From positions 372,001 to 436,000 of the forward strand of contig BCHS01000012.1 of NCBI GenBank assembly GCA_039545275.1: a stretch of DNA of 64,000 nt, given 5' to 3'. Positions 42,601-53,486 of this stretch are shown here, piece by piece (the first letter of the stretch is position 1; each line of letters begins with the position of its first letter). The position numbers and the translations under genes were made by a program. A model generated the notes under the pieces. That model had not been told where the DNA came from. It made no database searches and saw only the letters and a list, made by a program, of their open reading frames with translations. This DNA comes from Pseudomicrostroma phylloplanum. Taxonomy: Eukaryota; Basidiomycota; Exobasidiomycetes; Microstromatales.

Positions 42601-44010
42601 CAGGAGCACAAAATCTTGCACCACGCGGCTCGACAGAATGCGTCCCTCCCTTGTAGGGTTCAGACTGGCTCTCAGGCTCTGCCGTGTCTTGTTGACTACA
42701 TCAGGGGTGCGTTCTTTGGAGCCCCAAAAGGTTTGGCCGACGATGGCCGGACTAAACGGCGCAAAGGTAATCGTTGCGACTCCCGGTGGGTCCTGCCCAG
42801 CGACTGCTCCTCCTAAGATGGTCAAGATGGTCGAACCACTACCCATGTCACTGGTTGAGGAACTCTGTGCCTCGTTTGCATCGGCAGTCGCAGAAAACGA
42901 CTCGAGCCAGCTCTTCCCTGAGAATCCTGCCCAAGATAGCTTGAAGATGGGTTCCCGAGCTGGGCGCGGCCCAAGCTCTTCGACTGTAGGCTTGTCAAGA
43001 TCGAGCTCGGTGAGCGATCGCACGAGCAATGGTTTTGAATCATCGGCGGGCGACCAGAAGGAGATCAAGCCGTCCTCGTGGCCCAGAGCAAGCACAAGAC
43101 CGTCGGGGCGCCATGCTACGCAGGTCACTGGGCTTCCTCTCTCCGACCATACGGCATCTGGACTGATGCCACCAGCGCCAGGCGCCCCTGGGAGCAGTCT
43201 GAGGGAGAAGCTGGCGATGACGGAAAGCTCCTTGATGTTCAAAAGCACAGCTCCCCCCTCATAAGCCAGCAGCATCGTATTGAGGTCTTGTGGCGAATGT
43301 GCCATGTCTACGATCAGCGGTACATGTCTCCGGCTTGGGGCATCGATTGCCTGTGACTTGCGAAGCAGCTCTTCTTCTTCATACCAGCAATTGGGGATGC
43401 GGAAAGGGGCCGGCGCCAGCCTGTCAAGATCGTAGGCATCTACTGTACCATCCCGAAGACCGAGAAGAAGGTGTGAATGGCTGGGGCTGAGATGCAAGCA
43501 GGTGATTGTGTTCCTCGCTACATGAGCGGCGACTCTCGTTGGTGTGTCCGGATGAGGCTGATGACCCCCAATACCGGACTGAGAGTGACTCATTCGCCGC
43601 GAAGTGGGGAGAGACGAAGCCTGAGAGCTTGCTTGAGCTGCCGGGTCCGGCCTTGACAAGTCGTAGATGGAGAGGTTCCCCTTGCCATCTGCGCAGACCA
43701 GCAAGGGAGTTCCAGGCTTGAAGAGGAGATACTGTACGGGCAGGGCAGGCTTGAGAGTCCAAGCCAGCTGTACCGCGGGCGAGCCGAAGAGATGGACAGT
43801 GCCTGCTGAGGTACCCACTGCCAAAAGACCCTGCACCGGGTCGACGGCCAAAGCAGAGATCTCGCCTGGAAGTACGAGGCCATCGTGTAGGAGAGCCTCG
43901 CCGAGGATAGACTGTGCGTTAGTGGCCAGTGATCCGGTCCAGTTGATAGCGTCAACGTTTATTTGTGGTGCAGAGCCTTGACCGCCCAGAAGCGACGCTA
44001 TCGGGGGCAT
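39687..44010 (-). CDS. SRO7: Lgl/tomosyn family exocytosis regulator (Sro7)
   Basis: Rab (Sec4) effector and t-SNARE (Sec9) binding protein acting in polarised exocytosis. Exon 1 44010-39824 and exon 2 39747-39687 give 1415 residues. The N-terminal half is WD40-type repeat (EISALAVDPVQGLLAVGT, SPSHSHLLLGLRDGTVDAYD, AWRPDGLVLALGHEDGLISFW). The Lgl signature PIFKLSW is present. The second beta-propeller half includes GRGEITQVAHSDIGFLVV. The splice junction yields a C-terminal tail, LENSLASLEKSTSDWVKESK, resembling the tomosyn R-SNARE-like end. A CTGAC branch-like site and TCTCGCAG just before the ATG suggest a 5' UTR intron or an unseen short first exon. Divergent from RAD50. Confidence 0.88.
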
Positions 44011-44359
44011 AACCTGCGAGAATGAGGATGTACAGAGTCAGATAAGGAGGGACCTGTTGTAAGTGATGGTGGTAAAGGGGTCCAGACTATAGGCATTTGC
44101 CGGAGAGTTGCTCTGAGGCTGTCCTTTGCGGTGATCCACCTCGGCAGAGGGAGCCGCTCCACATCGCGACTCCCTTTCCGTGTCTGGGTGGGGCCAAGCC
44201 AGAAGCGAAGCGAGGTGGGGAGAGACTTCCAACCTCCCACCCTTCCCTGTCATCCCACTTTTCCCTCTACACTTGCTCCTGGAACTCAGCGGTAGAGCAG
44301 CCAGCCTTTGGAGGACCTCCTGACCTGAAAGCTGCGGGCTGCGGAAGCTCTAGCCTCTG
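44011..44359. promoter_or_regulatory. Divergent promoter region SRO7 / RAD50
   Basis: About 350 bp between opposite starts. A 3' splice site-like sequence lies immediately before the SRO7 ATG. No further gene. Confidence 0.4.
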
Positions 44360-47300
44360 ATGGCTACCCTCGACAGTGAGTTCCGCGATTTATCACCGCT
44401 ATACATATCTGCTGTGCCCAGGCTGACTCGCCTCGTCCTACTCACCTTGCTTGTTCAGAGCTCGCTATCAGAGGGATCAGGAGCTTTGACGACAAGGGGG
44501 TCAACATAATACAATTCTTCACCCCTCTGACGGTCATTGTCGGTTACAATGGCAGCGGCAAGACCACGATCATCGAATGCCTCAAGTATGCCACGACGGG
44601 AGATATGCCTCCCAACACCAAGGGAGGAGCCTTCGTGCACGATCCCAAGATGGCGACTTCAAACGAGGTCAAGGCTCAAGTCAGGCTTCGTTTCTTCAAT
44701 ACAAACAAAGTCCGCATGAACTGTGTGCGCAACCTCCAAGTCAGCGTGAAGAAGGGAGGTGGTCTGACACTCAAGACCTTGGAAGGACTGTTGCAGATCG
44801 ACGATGCCGAAGTGGCAAAGAACAAGCGGGCCGTCATCTCTACCAAGTGTGCAGAATTGGACGAAGAGATGCCACGTCTCTTGGGAGTGTCGCGATCTAT
44901 ACTCGAGAACGTCATCTTCTGTCACCAAGAGGAGAGCAATTGGCCTCTGTCGGAAGCCTCTGTCTTGAAGAAGAAATTCGACGACATCTTCGATGCGACG
45001 CGGTACACCAAGGCACTTGACAACATCAAGGCAATTCGCAAAGAACGTGCTCAGGAGCTCAAAGTGTTGAAGGTGCAACTCGATGCACTCAAGACGGACA
45101 GAGACAGGTCTGTCGCTCTCAAAGAGACAAGGTCCAAGCTGATGGGCAACCTCACTGAAAAGCAGGCACGGCTCGATGACCTTGATGAAGAGATTCGGCG
45201 TCTCACCAAGGAGAACAAGACCTTCTACGACTCTGCGGTGAAGTTCCGCGAGATAGTGAGCAAAGCCGAGCTGCTGGAAGACAAGAGAAAACTCAAAGTC
45301 GAGGCTCGTGAGCAGTTGCGCATGTCGATGACAGAGTCCGAGGAGGCCGACAACGAGTTGCAATCTCGCAAAGATAGCTTTCAGGACCATCTCGAGAAGC
45401 AGCGCCGGCGAAGGAATGAGCATGTCCGCAAGATCGACAACAGGCGGGACGAACTCTGCCAGCTGGAAGAGCGATACAATCGAAAGCTGAGTGAGCGAGG
45501 TGCTCTCGAGAACGACAGAAAGCACCACGAACAAGCTATAGCTCGTCAGGAAGAGGAGATCCGCGCCATGTCTCTGGAACTCGGCATCAAGGGATTCGAT
45601 GTTGCCGAACCCTCCCAAGCGCAGATTTCTGATTTCACCAGTCGCATTACTGAGTCCTCTCGAAGCGCGGAGGCCGACCTTCAAGCTTGGAGGAAGACAA
45701 GTCTCAAGCAAGAGGATGATCTGTCATCGAGGTTTCAAGAGCTTCGTACCGAGAAGAGTGGGAAAGCCTCGTCTCGCGAGACAACTGCGAACAACAACAA
45801 GCGGCTCAAGGAAAAGATGAAGCAGGCGCAGGATGAGCTAGATGTTGTCGTAGTGACGGATGCGGACTTGACCGCTGCTCGAGAGGGCCACACTGAGGCT
45901 GCTCAAAAGGCAGAACGTCTTCGCCGTGAGATGGAGGAGGCCAATTACGAAGACCAGATTCGCAAGAAGAACATCGAGATTCGTAATTCAGATGATCGTC
46001 GCGAGGAGCTTACTGCCGAATTGAACGCCTTGAACCGTCAAGCCGAGGCAAGAGCCAAGCTGGACATGAAGAAGAAAGAAATCGAGCATAAGAGCAAGGC
46101 GGCAAAGGCGCTCATCGAACGCAACTTGACCGCCTGTAAAAGGATTGCTGGAACGGAAGTCACAGCTGACACCTTCGAGCGCGATCTAACCTCAGCCGGC
46201 GCTGCTAAGGATGCGCAGGTCGCAACGGCAAGCAAGAGTGAGGCAGAGAAAACTCGCGCTGTACAGCATCTTGAGTCTACCCTTTCTATCTCTCGCGGGC
46301 AGCTGAAGGAGAAGAAAGACCAACTGGCTTCTCTCGAGGCGGAACTGAAGTCTTTCCTCGACAAAGAAGAGGATGCTGACAGTGTACAGCAAGCACTTCA
46401 GCAGGCCGAAGAGCAGTTGTCCTACGCCGAGGATGAGCTCAATAATTCCACCGCGGCTCACAACTTCTTCCTCAATGTGCAAAAGATGGGTCAGAATCAG
46501 CACAAGTGCTTTGGCTGCGACCGTGCGCTGAAACACGACGACATGGCTGGCTTCGACAAGTATGTCAGCCTTCAGATCAAACGACTGGGCAGTGAAGGAC
46601 AGGAAGAATTACAGACTCAAGTTGATGACTGGAAAGCTGTCGTTGCTCGAACAAAGGCAATGCTGCCCAAAGAAGAGCTGGCTCGAACCATCAAGAGCAC
46701 CGACATGCCTCAGCTCGAGAAGAAGATTGACGAGCAGTCCGAGGACCTCAGCGGTAAGAGCAAGGTGGCTGAAGAAGCAAGTAACGCTCTCAAATCGCTC
46801 AAGGAGGAGGTAGAAGAGATCTCCAGCTTGAAGCGAGTGGCTGCTGATGCCGCCCGAATGCTGAACGAGGTGTCAGTCCTCAACTCAGAAGTGTCTACTC
46901 TGGAGGGCGATCTGGCCAGCACGGGCAGCATACAGACCGGCGATCAAGTCCAGACAGCAATCAATGAGATGGCGGACAACATCAAGCGACTGAAGCGAGA
47001 ATGTCAGGCCATTGAGCGCAACCGGGAAGCCAAGCGCACTGATCTCAACAGTGCCGAAAGAGCAAGCTTCAGGAGTGAGAAGTTGGTCTCGGAGAAGGAG
47101 CAAGAAGTCGCTCGACGCCGAAGCCTACAAAAGCGCATCGACGAGCTCAAAGAGGAGTACACGGAAGGTACGGGGATGCTGAAGGCACTAGACGAGGCTA
47201 TCGATGGCTATAGTGCTCCGATCAAGAAGGTCAAAGACGAGCTGGAGCAATTGAAGAGTGACAATGCGCAAGAAGAAACGAAGCGCGCTGGTCGCGTAGA

Positions 47301-48357
47301 GACCTACCAGGCCAAGCTGAGAATTCTGCAAGATTGTCAGCAGCAGATCCAGCGTTATGTCGATCAGCGCGGTGCTCAGAAGCTTGCAGACTGCATCGAC
47401 ACCATTCGAGATCTCCAGGGCCAGATCCAGGAGATCAATGACCGCATCAAGGAGGTGGAGTCGGACATCTCGAAGATCGACAAGGATCTCAATGAGTCCA
47501 AGGCAACGGAGCGCAACATTGTCGACAATTTACAGTACCGACAGCTTGGCAGAGACATCCGAAAGATCGAAGAAGATCTGAGCCAGCTTGACCTTGATGA
47601 GGCATCTAAGAACCGCAGAGAGTTCGAGAGCAAGTATCACGCCCAGAATCAAGAAGTGAACAAGCTCAACGGAGAGTCTCAGCATCTCTCTGGTGAGATA
47701 GCATCGCTTCAGGAGCAGCTCAATGCGCGAGATGACGAGCTGAAGAAGGACTACAAGGACGTTGCCAAGCGCTTCTCCCAGAAGCTCGTCGAGGTGAAGA
47801 CCTCAGAAATTGCCAATTCTGATCTGGAGAAGTACGCCAAGGCCCTGGATGCGGCCATTATCCGTTTCCACGGTCTCAAGATGCAAGAGATCAATGAGCA
47901 GATCAGGTACCTTTGGGCAAAGACGTACCAGGGCACAGACATTGACTCGATCTCCATTGAGTCTGACGGAGAGAAGGTCGGTAACCGATCCTACAACTAC
48001 CGTGTCTGCATGATGAAAGACACAGTGAAGATGGACATGCGAGGACGCTGTTCTGCGGGCCAGAAGGTACTAGCTTCCATCATCATTCGTCTGGCACTTG
48101 CCGACAGCTTCGCCACGAACTGCCGATTCATGGCCCTCGACGAGCCTACGCTGTGTCTGGATCAAGAGACCGTCGAAGCACTAGCTCGGTCTCTGGGAGA
48201 CATCATCAAGGAGCGACCGAGCACGCAGCTTCTTGTCGTTACGCATGACCCACAGTTCTTGAACCTGCTGGCCCAGTCGACGTCGATTGATCACTACTGG
48301 CGCGTCAGTCGAGATGCGTCCATGAAGAGTATCATTGAGAGGGAGCGGATCCGATGA
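44360..48357 (+). CDS. RAD50: DNA double-strand break repair ATPase Rad50
   Basis: SMC-like ATPase of the Mre11-Rad50-Nbs1 complex, tethering and processing DNA ends. A 16-nt first exon (44360-44375) encodes MATLD plus one base; exon 2 is 44459-48357, giving 1304 residues. The start matches the family: KLAIRGIRSFDDKG. Walker A is GYNGSGKTT. Two long coiled-coil arms flank the zinc hook CFGC (Cys689, Cys692). The ABC signature is GRCSAGQKVLASIIIRLALA and Walker B is CRFMALDEPTLCLD. The D-loop after Walker B reads LCLD rather than the common TNLD. No inactivating change is seen. Confidence 0.96.
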
Positions 48358-48624
48358 TCTTCGGAAGATGATTCACGAGAGAGTAGCGAACAGAGCCTCT
48401 GAGCTCCTCTGCCAGCTTGTATACCATGTTTCTGTTCAATGCTACGCCCTACCATGCCACTGTTCAGCCTGTCCATCAGCTCGCACGCCCGAGGCGCGCG
48501 CTTCCGTCGAGATGCCACTTCCGCTCGCGCCAGTCTGTCCGTGTTTCCGTACGGTCAGCCATTGCACGCTTCCGCTCTTGTCGTTTCTAGAGGCCATTAT
48601 AATCACACCCTGCTATAGCGCATC

Positions 48625-49524
48625 ATGGCTACAGCAGTCGATAAAGACAAGGGTAAGTGGGCGTCCCAAAGCTGATTCGATTCGAAAGGCTTGCACTAGC
48701 AGCAGCAGACGATGCTGGACACTGACAGCCGTCTGCTATCGCCCTTCCTGCTTCTCGCCTCAACCCTTTGCCGGGCTCGTGACCTAGTAGCTGCCCCGCC
48801 AGTTCCCCTCGGCCCTCTCATCGACTTCAACACCTTCCCCACCTCGGCTCTCACATCATATATCGAGCACTACAATCTCGCTCCCGCGTATCCACCCCCA
48901 CCCGCGCCGCGAGCCTCCTCGCACTCCTCCTCCTCAGGCTCTGAGGACGAGGAAGACGACGAGGAAGAGGAGGACGGAGAGGCAGGCGCAGATGGCCAAG
49001 ATGCAGACGGCAGGACGGAGGAGGAGATGTTGGCCGAGGCCAGCGGCAAGAGGAGAGCGGCTCTCGCCTCGGCAGCAGCTACTTCGACTTCGTACGGGCC
49101 ACGAAGCGAGCGCTTTCGAGCTCGCTCCCCTCCTGCTACGACTATGAACACCAATGGGAATGGCGCTTCAGGCTCTAGGAAGAGGACGGCTGCTCAAGCT
49201 CATAATGCGCACGGGGAGAAGACTGGAACGGATGGAGAGGCAGGAGCTGCGGGGGAGGAAGACGAGGAGTGCCCTGATCGATTCTTCGATGATGAGGACG
49301 CCAAGAGCTATCTGAGCGCGATTGCCCAGAAACACTTTGCTGGTCAGCCTCAGCCAAAGGAAGGAGAGGTAGTCGTGGGGTTCCTGTATCGGTGCAGGAC
49401 AAAAGGTGAGTTGCAGGGGACCCCGACATCAGCATGGCTTGCAGGCAACGCACTGACAACGTCTACCCTTGTCTTTGTACCGGCACCTTCATCCTCCTCA
49501 GACAAAGCTCTCAAGATTGCCTGA
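48625..49524 (+). CDS. Putative nuclear acidic protein, possible histone deacetylase complex subunit
   Basis: Three exons, 48625-48652, 48788-49405 and 49502-49524, give about 222 residues starting MATAVDKDK. The intron-1 acceptor is ambiguous (CTAGTAG, with a further in-frame CCAG), changing only one to a few residues. Two conserved-looking ends frame a disordered acidic/Ser-rich middle: PLIDFNTFPTSALTSYIEHY near the start and KSYLSAIAQKHFAGQ...EVVVGFLYRCRTKDKALKI at the end. The first part resembles the D-F-x2-L...L-x-x-Y-x-x-H-Y pattern of Sin3-binding SAP30-type motifs. This is a pattern resemblance only; I do not recognise the family with certainty. Confidence 0.7.
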
Positions 49525-49745
49525 AGTGGCTCAGCAGCTCTCACGTAGCGTCGTGAAGCCTATGTAATTGTATCGCATTATCCACGGGTATCATCATTGA
49601 CGGCCCACGGGGACCTGGCACACAGCCGGCCCTCCCCTCTTCGCTTCCACCCGCGACGACTTCCCAGTTCTCCCAGCTCGGTGCTTCCCTGCTCCCTGCC
49701 GGTGCTCGGCACAGTCCCTCTCACCGCCCTTCCTCCACCCCTCCT

Positions 49746-50434
49746 CTATTGCAGCGCCACTGCTGAAGACCAGAACAGCCTGAAGATGACTGCAATTCCG
49801 CTGAAGTAGGCAAAAGAGCGAATCCACCACAGGGAAGGGGTAGAGATGAAGATGTAGGCGAAGTTGAAGAGGGCGCGCGAGAGGAGGTAGAACAGGCTGA
49901 GGCTATTCAACTGGCTGGAGGGGAGCTGTGGAAGGTACATGCGCAGGGTAAAAGGGGTCATCAGTCACAGTCGTTCCATCCGGTCAGCGGGGTTGTCTTC
50001 GCTACCCACCCCAGCTACGTTGGCAATGGAAATGGCCACTGCGTACAGCGCTAGCGTCTCGAAACCGTTTGCCTGAGCAGCCTCAGCGCGGAGGTACTTC
50101 TGGTCGATTTCTGTCTTGGTCTGCTTCTTCTGCATAGAGGCGTTGTACTGTCATTGCAAGTCGATAGAGTCAGAGGATGGTGCGGGAGCGCAGCAAGTGC
50201 CGAGATCAGCTACCATCTTCTTCACCTCGTCCCGGTCGACTGCTCCCAAGCATTCTCATCTCGACTCACGCTCCTTGGCGCATCAAACTTGAAATTGCCT
50301 CGTGTGAGGCTGATGGCGTACATGTGTGGAGCTAGACAGAGCAGAAATGCCACCAGGACCGTCAGGAGGGAGAAGTTCTGCAGGCCTGTGGCATTGACCA
50401 GGAGGAGCTCCACGCGGCTGTTGGAACGGGCCAT
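49746..50434 (-). CDS. MAPEG-family membrane protein, copy A
   Basis: Integral membrane protein of the MAPEG superfamily (eicosanoid and glutathione metabolism); in fungi mostly uncharacterised. Three exons, 50434-50270, 50147-50010 and 49925-49746, give 160 residues with about four hydrophobic segments. The core has FSLLTVLVAFLLCLAPHMYA, then QKYLRAEAAQANGFETLALY (the R-A-x-x-A-x-x-N-x-x-E pattern of MAPEG), and SRALFNFAYIFISTPSLWW-type C-terminal helices. The last donor is GTGGGT. Its first intron matches that of copy B exactly in position and phase (after codon 55), showing a local duplication. Catalytic activity not predictable. Confidence 0.88.
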
Positions 50435-50988
50435 CCTTGCTTTGTACGGTGAGGAAGGGAGAAAGGAAGAGCGAAGGAAGAGAGGCACTCAAAGGAAGAA
50501 GGAAGAGAACAGAAAGGTCCCGGGTATCTTGGCTTGAAGAGGTGGATTCGAGAAACGGTACAGCGGTGGGTGAGTAGCAAGATGAGCGTGAGTCGTGGAT
50601 CTGGTCTAGAAGCCGAGCCGAGCCGAGGCGGGGTTCATGCAGCGGAAGGGGCGAAATTGGCAAGAGAAGATTCTCACGTCACGAATGCGTCAATCGACAT
50701 GGTGATGCTCCTCAGCTGAACCTATGTGATCTTATCGTAGGCTGATCAATGTCTATGTATATTTGCGAAGCGTCTGGGAGGTCTGCTTTCTACTTGTGGG
50801 ATGCTATGCGTTGTGTTACAGTGCTGTCATGGATACACGCTCTTATGCTGCGCTCCGACAACGTGCTCCTACAGTGGAGGTGGCATACTCAGTTGCAGAT
50901 CTACCAACAACCTGCTAAACCACGACAGTGTGGTTGCGTCTGCCAGGACAGAAGGCGTAGCTGACTCCTTGATGCTTTCACGGCGTTC
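50435..50988. other. Region between the two MAPEG copies
   Basis: About 550 bp holding the promoter of copy A and the 3' end of copy B. A short AGCCG tandem run (about three copies) lies near 50611-50626. No gene seen. Confidence 0.4.
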
Positions 50989-51590
50989 CTATTGCAGAGC
51001 TCGGGCCGAGGAGTAGAAGAGCTTGGTGATAATGGCCATGCCGGTATAGTGGGCAACAGTGCGGGCCCACCATAGCGAATCACTGATCTGAATGTACACG
51101 ACATTGTACAGCGCCCGTGATGCCAGATAACTCACTCCAAGTGTATTGAGCTGGCCGATTGGCAGGCCGGAAAGATTGCCCAGGACCATGGCTACGGCGT
51201 ACAGAGCGAGGTTCTCCATGCCGTTGTGGTGGGCTGCTTGGGCACGGAGGTACTTGTGATCTGTAGGACTCTTGTTCTGCTTCTTTTGCATAAGAGCAGT
51301 GTACTTTGAGATGGGAGCAAGGAAGGCCGGGGCCGGAGGAGGGTAAGACGAGGTTTTAGCAAGCTCGCACTGGCGTGACCGTAGCAGACCGTCCTTTCCC
51401 CCTGGTCCAAAGTGTCGATACTCACAGTTCTTGGGTCTGCTTGCGTGTAGTTGCCCCTGGTCAGGTGAATGGCATAGATTAGCGGCATAGCACACAGCAG
51501 CCAGGCAACAGGCACCGTCAGAAGAGAGTAGTTTTGCATTCCGGTCAGTCGGACCAGGAAGCCCTCGAGTGGGGCAGAAGAGCCAAGCAT
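50989..51590 (-). CDS. MAPEG-family membrane protein, copy B
   Basis: Paralog of copy A, 159 residues, from two exons: 51590-51426 and 51303-50989. The first exon has the same length (165 nt) and ends at the same codon as in copy A, but the second intron of copy A is absent here. The core reads QNYSLLTVPVAWLLCAMP, then HKYLRAQAAHHNGMENLALY with the MAPEG R-A-x-x-A-x-x-N-x-x-E pattern, and SRALYNVVYIQISDSLWWAR. Conserved positions and diverged loops indicate an old tandem duplication with retained function rather than a recent copy. Divergent from the NDUFAF3-like gene, 244 bp apart. Confidence 0.88.
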
Positions 51591-51834
51591 CCTAGAGAGG
51601 ATAGAGTAGAAAGGGAAGGACACGGCACCGTGCTTGGTCTCCGGAGTGGAGTGAGTCTGGGGGAAAGATGCTGCGATGGTCAAGGTGGCACTTTAGGTTC
51701 GTATGGCCCGGGAAGAAGCGGAGTGGCCAGGCGGCGATCTTCCACTCCACTTCCGAAGTGAGTCCAGCCACTCAAGATCTGACTGACTAAACCTTGCAAT
51801 CACTTCTTTCTGAATCATCGCACACACTACCAAC

Positions 51835-53137
51835 ATGGCTTCACTCGCACGTAGCAGCAGTAGCGACCTTCTCATGAGGGTATCTACACTCGGCTCCAGC
51901 AGTCGCACTGCGCAGACCATCGTCTCCTCGTCCGCACGCCGTATCTCGTCAGCAGCCGCGCCTCTGCTCCGCACTCGGCCGGTCAAACCTCTCCCAGCGC
52001 CCGCCTCGCTAGCCTCTTTCCACACCTCTCGCAGCTCAGCTCGATCAGACGACCCAGGTGGCAAGCCAAACGATGGCTCCCATCCGACCGTATACGATGA
52101 CTTTTACAATCTCCTAGAATCCACCGACCCGGATCAGATCCCGGCCTTGTCCATCGAGTCGATCACACCCGAACGCATCACGCTGTCTGACGGACTTGTG
52201 GTGACGAGTGGCCTGATTCTGGTCAATGGGAGCTGTTTCATGTGGGACGCCCCTCCGCTTAATGCTGATAGGGCACTCCCGAGCGGAGTAGGATGGGAGG
52301 AGTGGCTGCAAGGCGAGGGGAGGGTAGAGGAGGTCTGGAAGCTCTTCGAAGTGCTTGAGCCTAAGCCTGGTGAGTAGGAAGAGGGAGTGTAGACTGTTCG
52401 TATGCATGCATGAGCCATACTGACTGCTTCAAGTGCCCTTCGCATCGCCAGAGATTCTCCTCTTTGGTACAGGCTCTCGAGTCCTGCCCCTCCCATCGAA
52501 GATTCGTACACACATGGCCGAGCTGGGCATTCAGGTCGATTGCCAGTCCTCGCAGAATGCAGCAAGCACCTTCAACGTACTAGCAGAGGAAGGTAGAAAG
52601 GTAGCATGTGCTCTCATCCCATCCAACAGGGGTCCTCTTGAGAGGCAGACGGGCAGTGAAGACGCACAGCTGGCCGATCCCGATTCCACCTCCAGGAGGA
52701 CAGAAGCCATTCCTACCGCTGCAAGTCCGGCTGGTAGCATGCCAGGCGGTACACGTTCCTTCTCAACCTCTGGTCGAAGTAGCGCAAGGGCGCCCTCTGG
52801 CGATTTCACGCCGACTCTGCAGCACTTCCTCATGCACTCCTCTGTTCTCTCCCTCTACCGCCGTCTACTGCGGGCTACCCGTCCCATCCCGAATCCGTCG
52901 GCCAGGTGGGAGACAATCCAGTGGTACCGCTCTGAGATGGAAAGGGAGAGGAATGAGAGGGACCTGCAGAAGATTAGAGATTTGATGGCTCAGGGTGGCA
53001 GACAGATCAAGATTCTGGAGGGAAGCGTCGGGTTGACTGACGTCGATGGAGTGGGGCTGGGTAAGGGCAAGGGGCTTAGAGGCACTAGGTCGGAAGCTGT
53101 CTCGCAGAGTAGTCAGCGAGAAAGAGCTACACTGTAG
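51835..53137 (+). CDS. NDUFAF3: NDUFAF3-like complex I assembly factor (DUF498/Mth938 fold)
   Basis: Mitochondrial protein related to complex I assembly factor 3. Exons 51835-52369 and 52434-53137 give 412 residues. A Ser/Arg/Ala-rich presequence spans about the first 60 residues. The DUF498 domain shows ERITLSDGLVVTSGLILVNG near 115-135 and, after splicing, EILLFGTGSRVLPLPSKIR followed by GIQVDCQSSQNAASTFNVL and AEEGRKVACALIP. The C-terminal half adds about 180 residues (Ser/Thr/Gly-rich, then a basic helix) absent from animal homologs. Presence of this factor implies respiratory complex I in the organism (inference). Confidence 0.87.
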
Positions 53138-53486
53138 TACACCTGCCCCTGTAATACCTCACTAGAACAGAAGATGCTGTTACCATGACTTGCCGAGGGT
53201 GCCGTTGCCGAGGTTTGGCTGCATCTCATGCTGTTGCTCTTTGCCATAGCGCGTCTCCAGTGGGCGCCGGCGGGAGCGGCAGAATGGATGCTGCGCAGCC
53301 CTACATCACCACTCTGTACCTTGACCTCGCCTGAGATGCACCTCATCTCCCTCCTATGTGACCATCACATTCCATCTGCCCTATCATCAGTCGCTAGTTT
53401 CCGACAACGAGCCAGCCTATCAGTATCATCTTTCCCCCCCCCCCCCACCTCCGTTCCGCTTCACTACAGCCAAAGCGTTACCTCGC
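53138..53486. other. Intergenic with C13 homopolymer
   Basis: About 350 bp between tandem genes. A run of 13 C at 53434-53446 lies about 40 bp upstream of the next ATG; no gene seen. Confidence 0.45.
53434..53446. repeat. Poly-C tract (13 nt)
   Basis: Uninterrupted C run upstream of the orphan gene at 53487. Prone to length error in sequencing, but outside the coding sequence as I call it. Confidence 0.85.

Noticed and set aside
44659..45711. 350-codon minus-strand frame antisense to RAD50
   Set aside because: It is the reverse of coiled-coil codons (Leu-rich from Glu/Lys codons) within a certain RAD50 gene.
48712..48790. Start at ATG 48712 for the acidic nuclear protein
   Set aside because: The stretch from 48712 is pyrimidine-rich with a CTAG acceptor at its end and behaves as intron; the upstream ATG at 48625 with a GTAAGT donor fits better.
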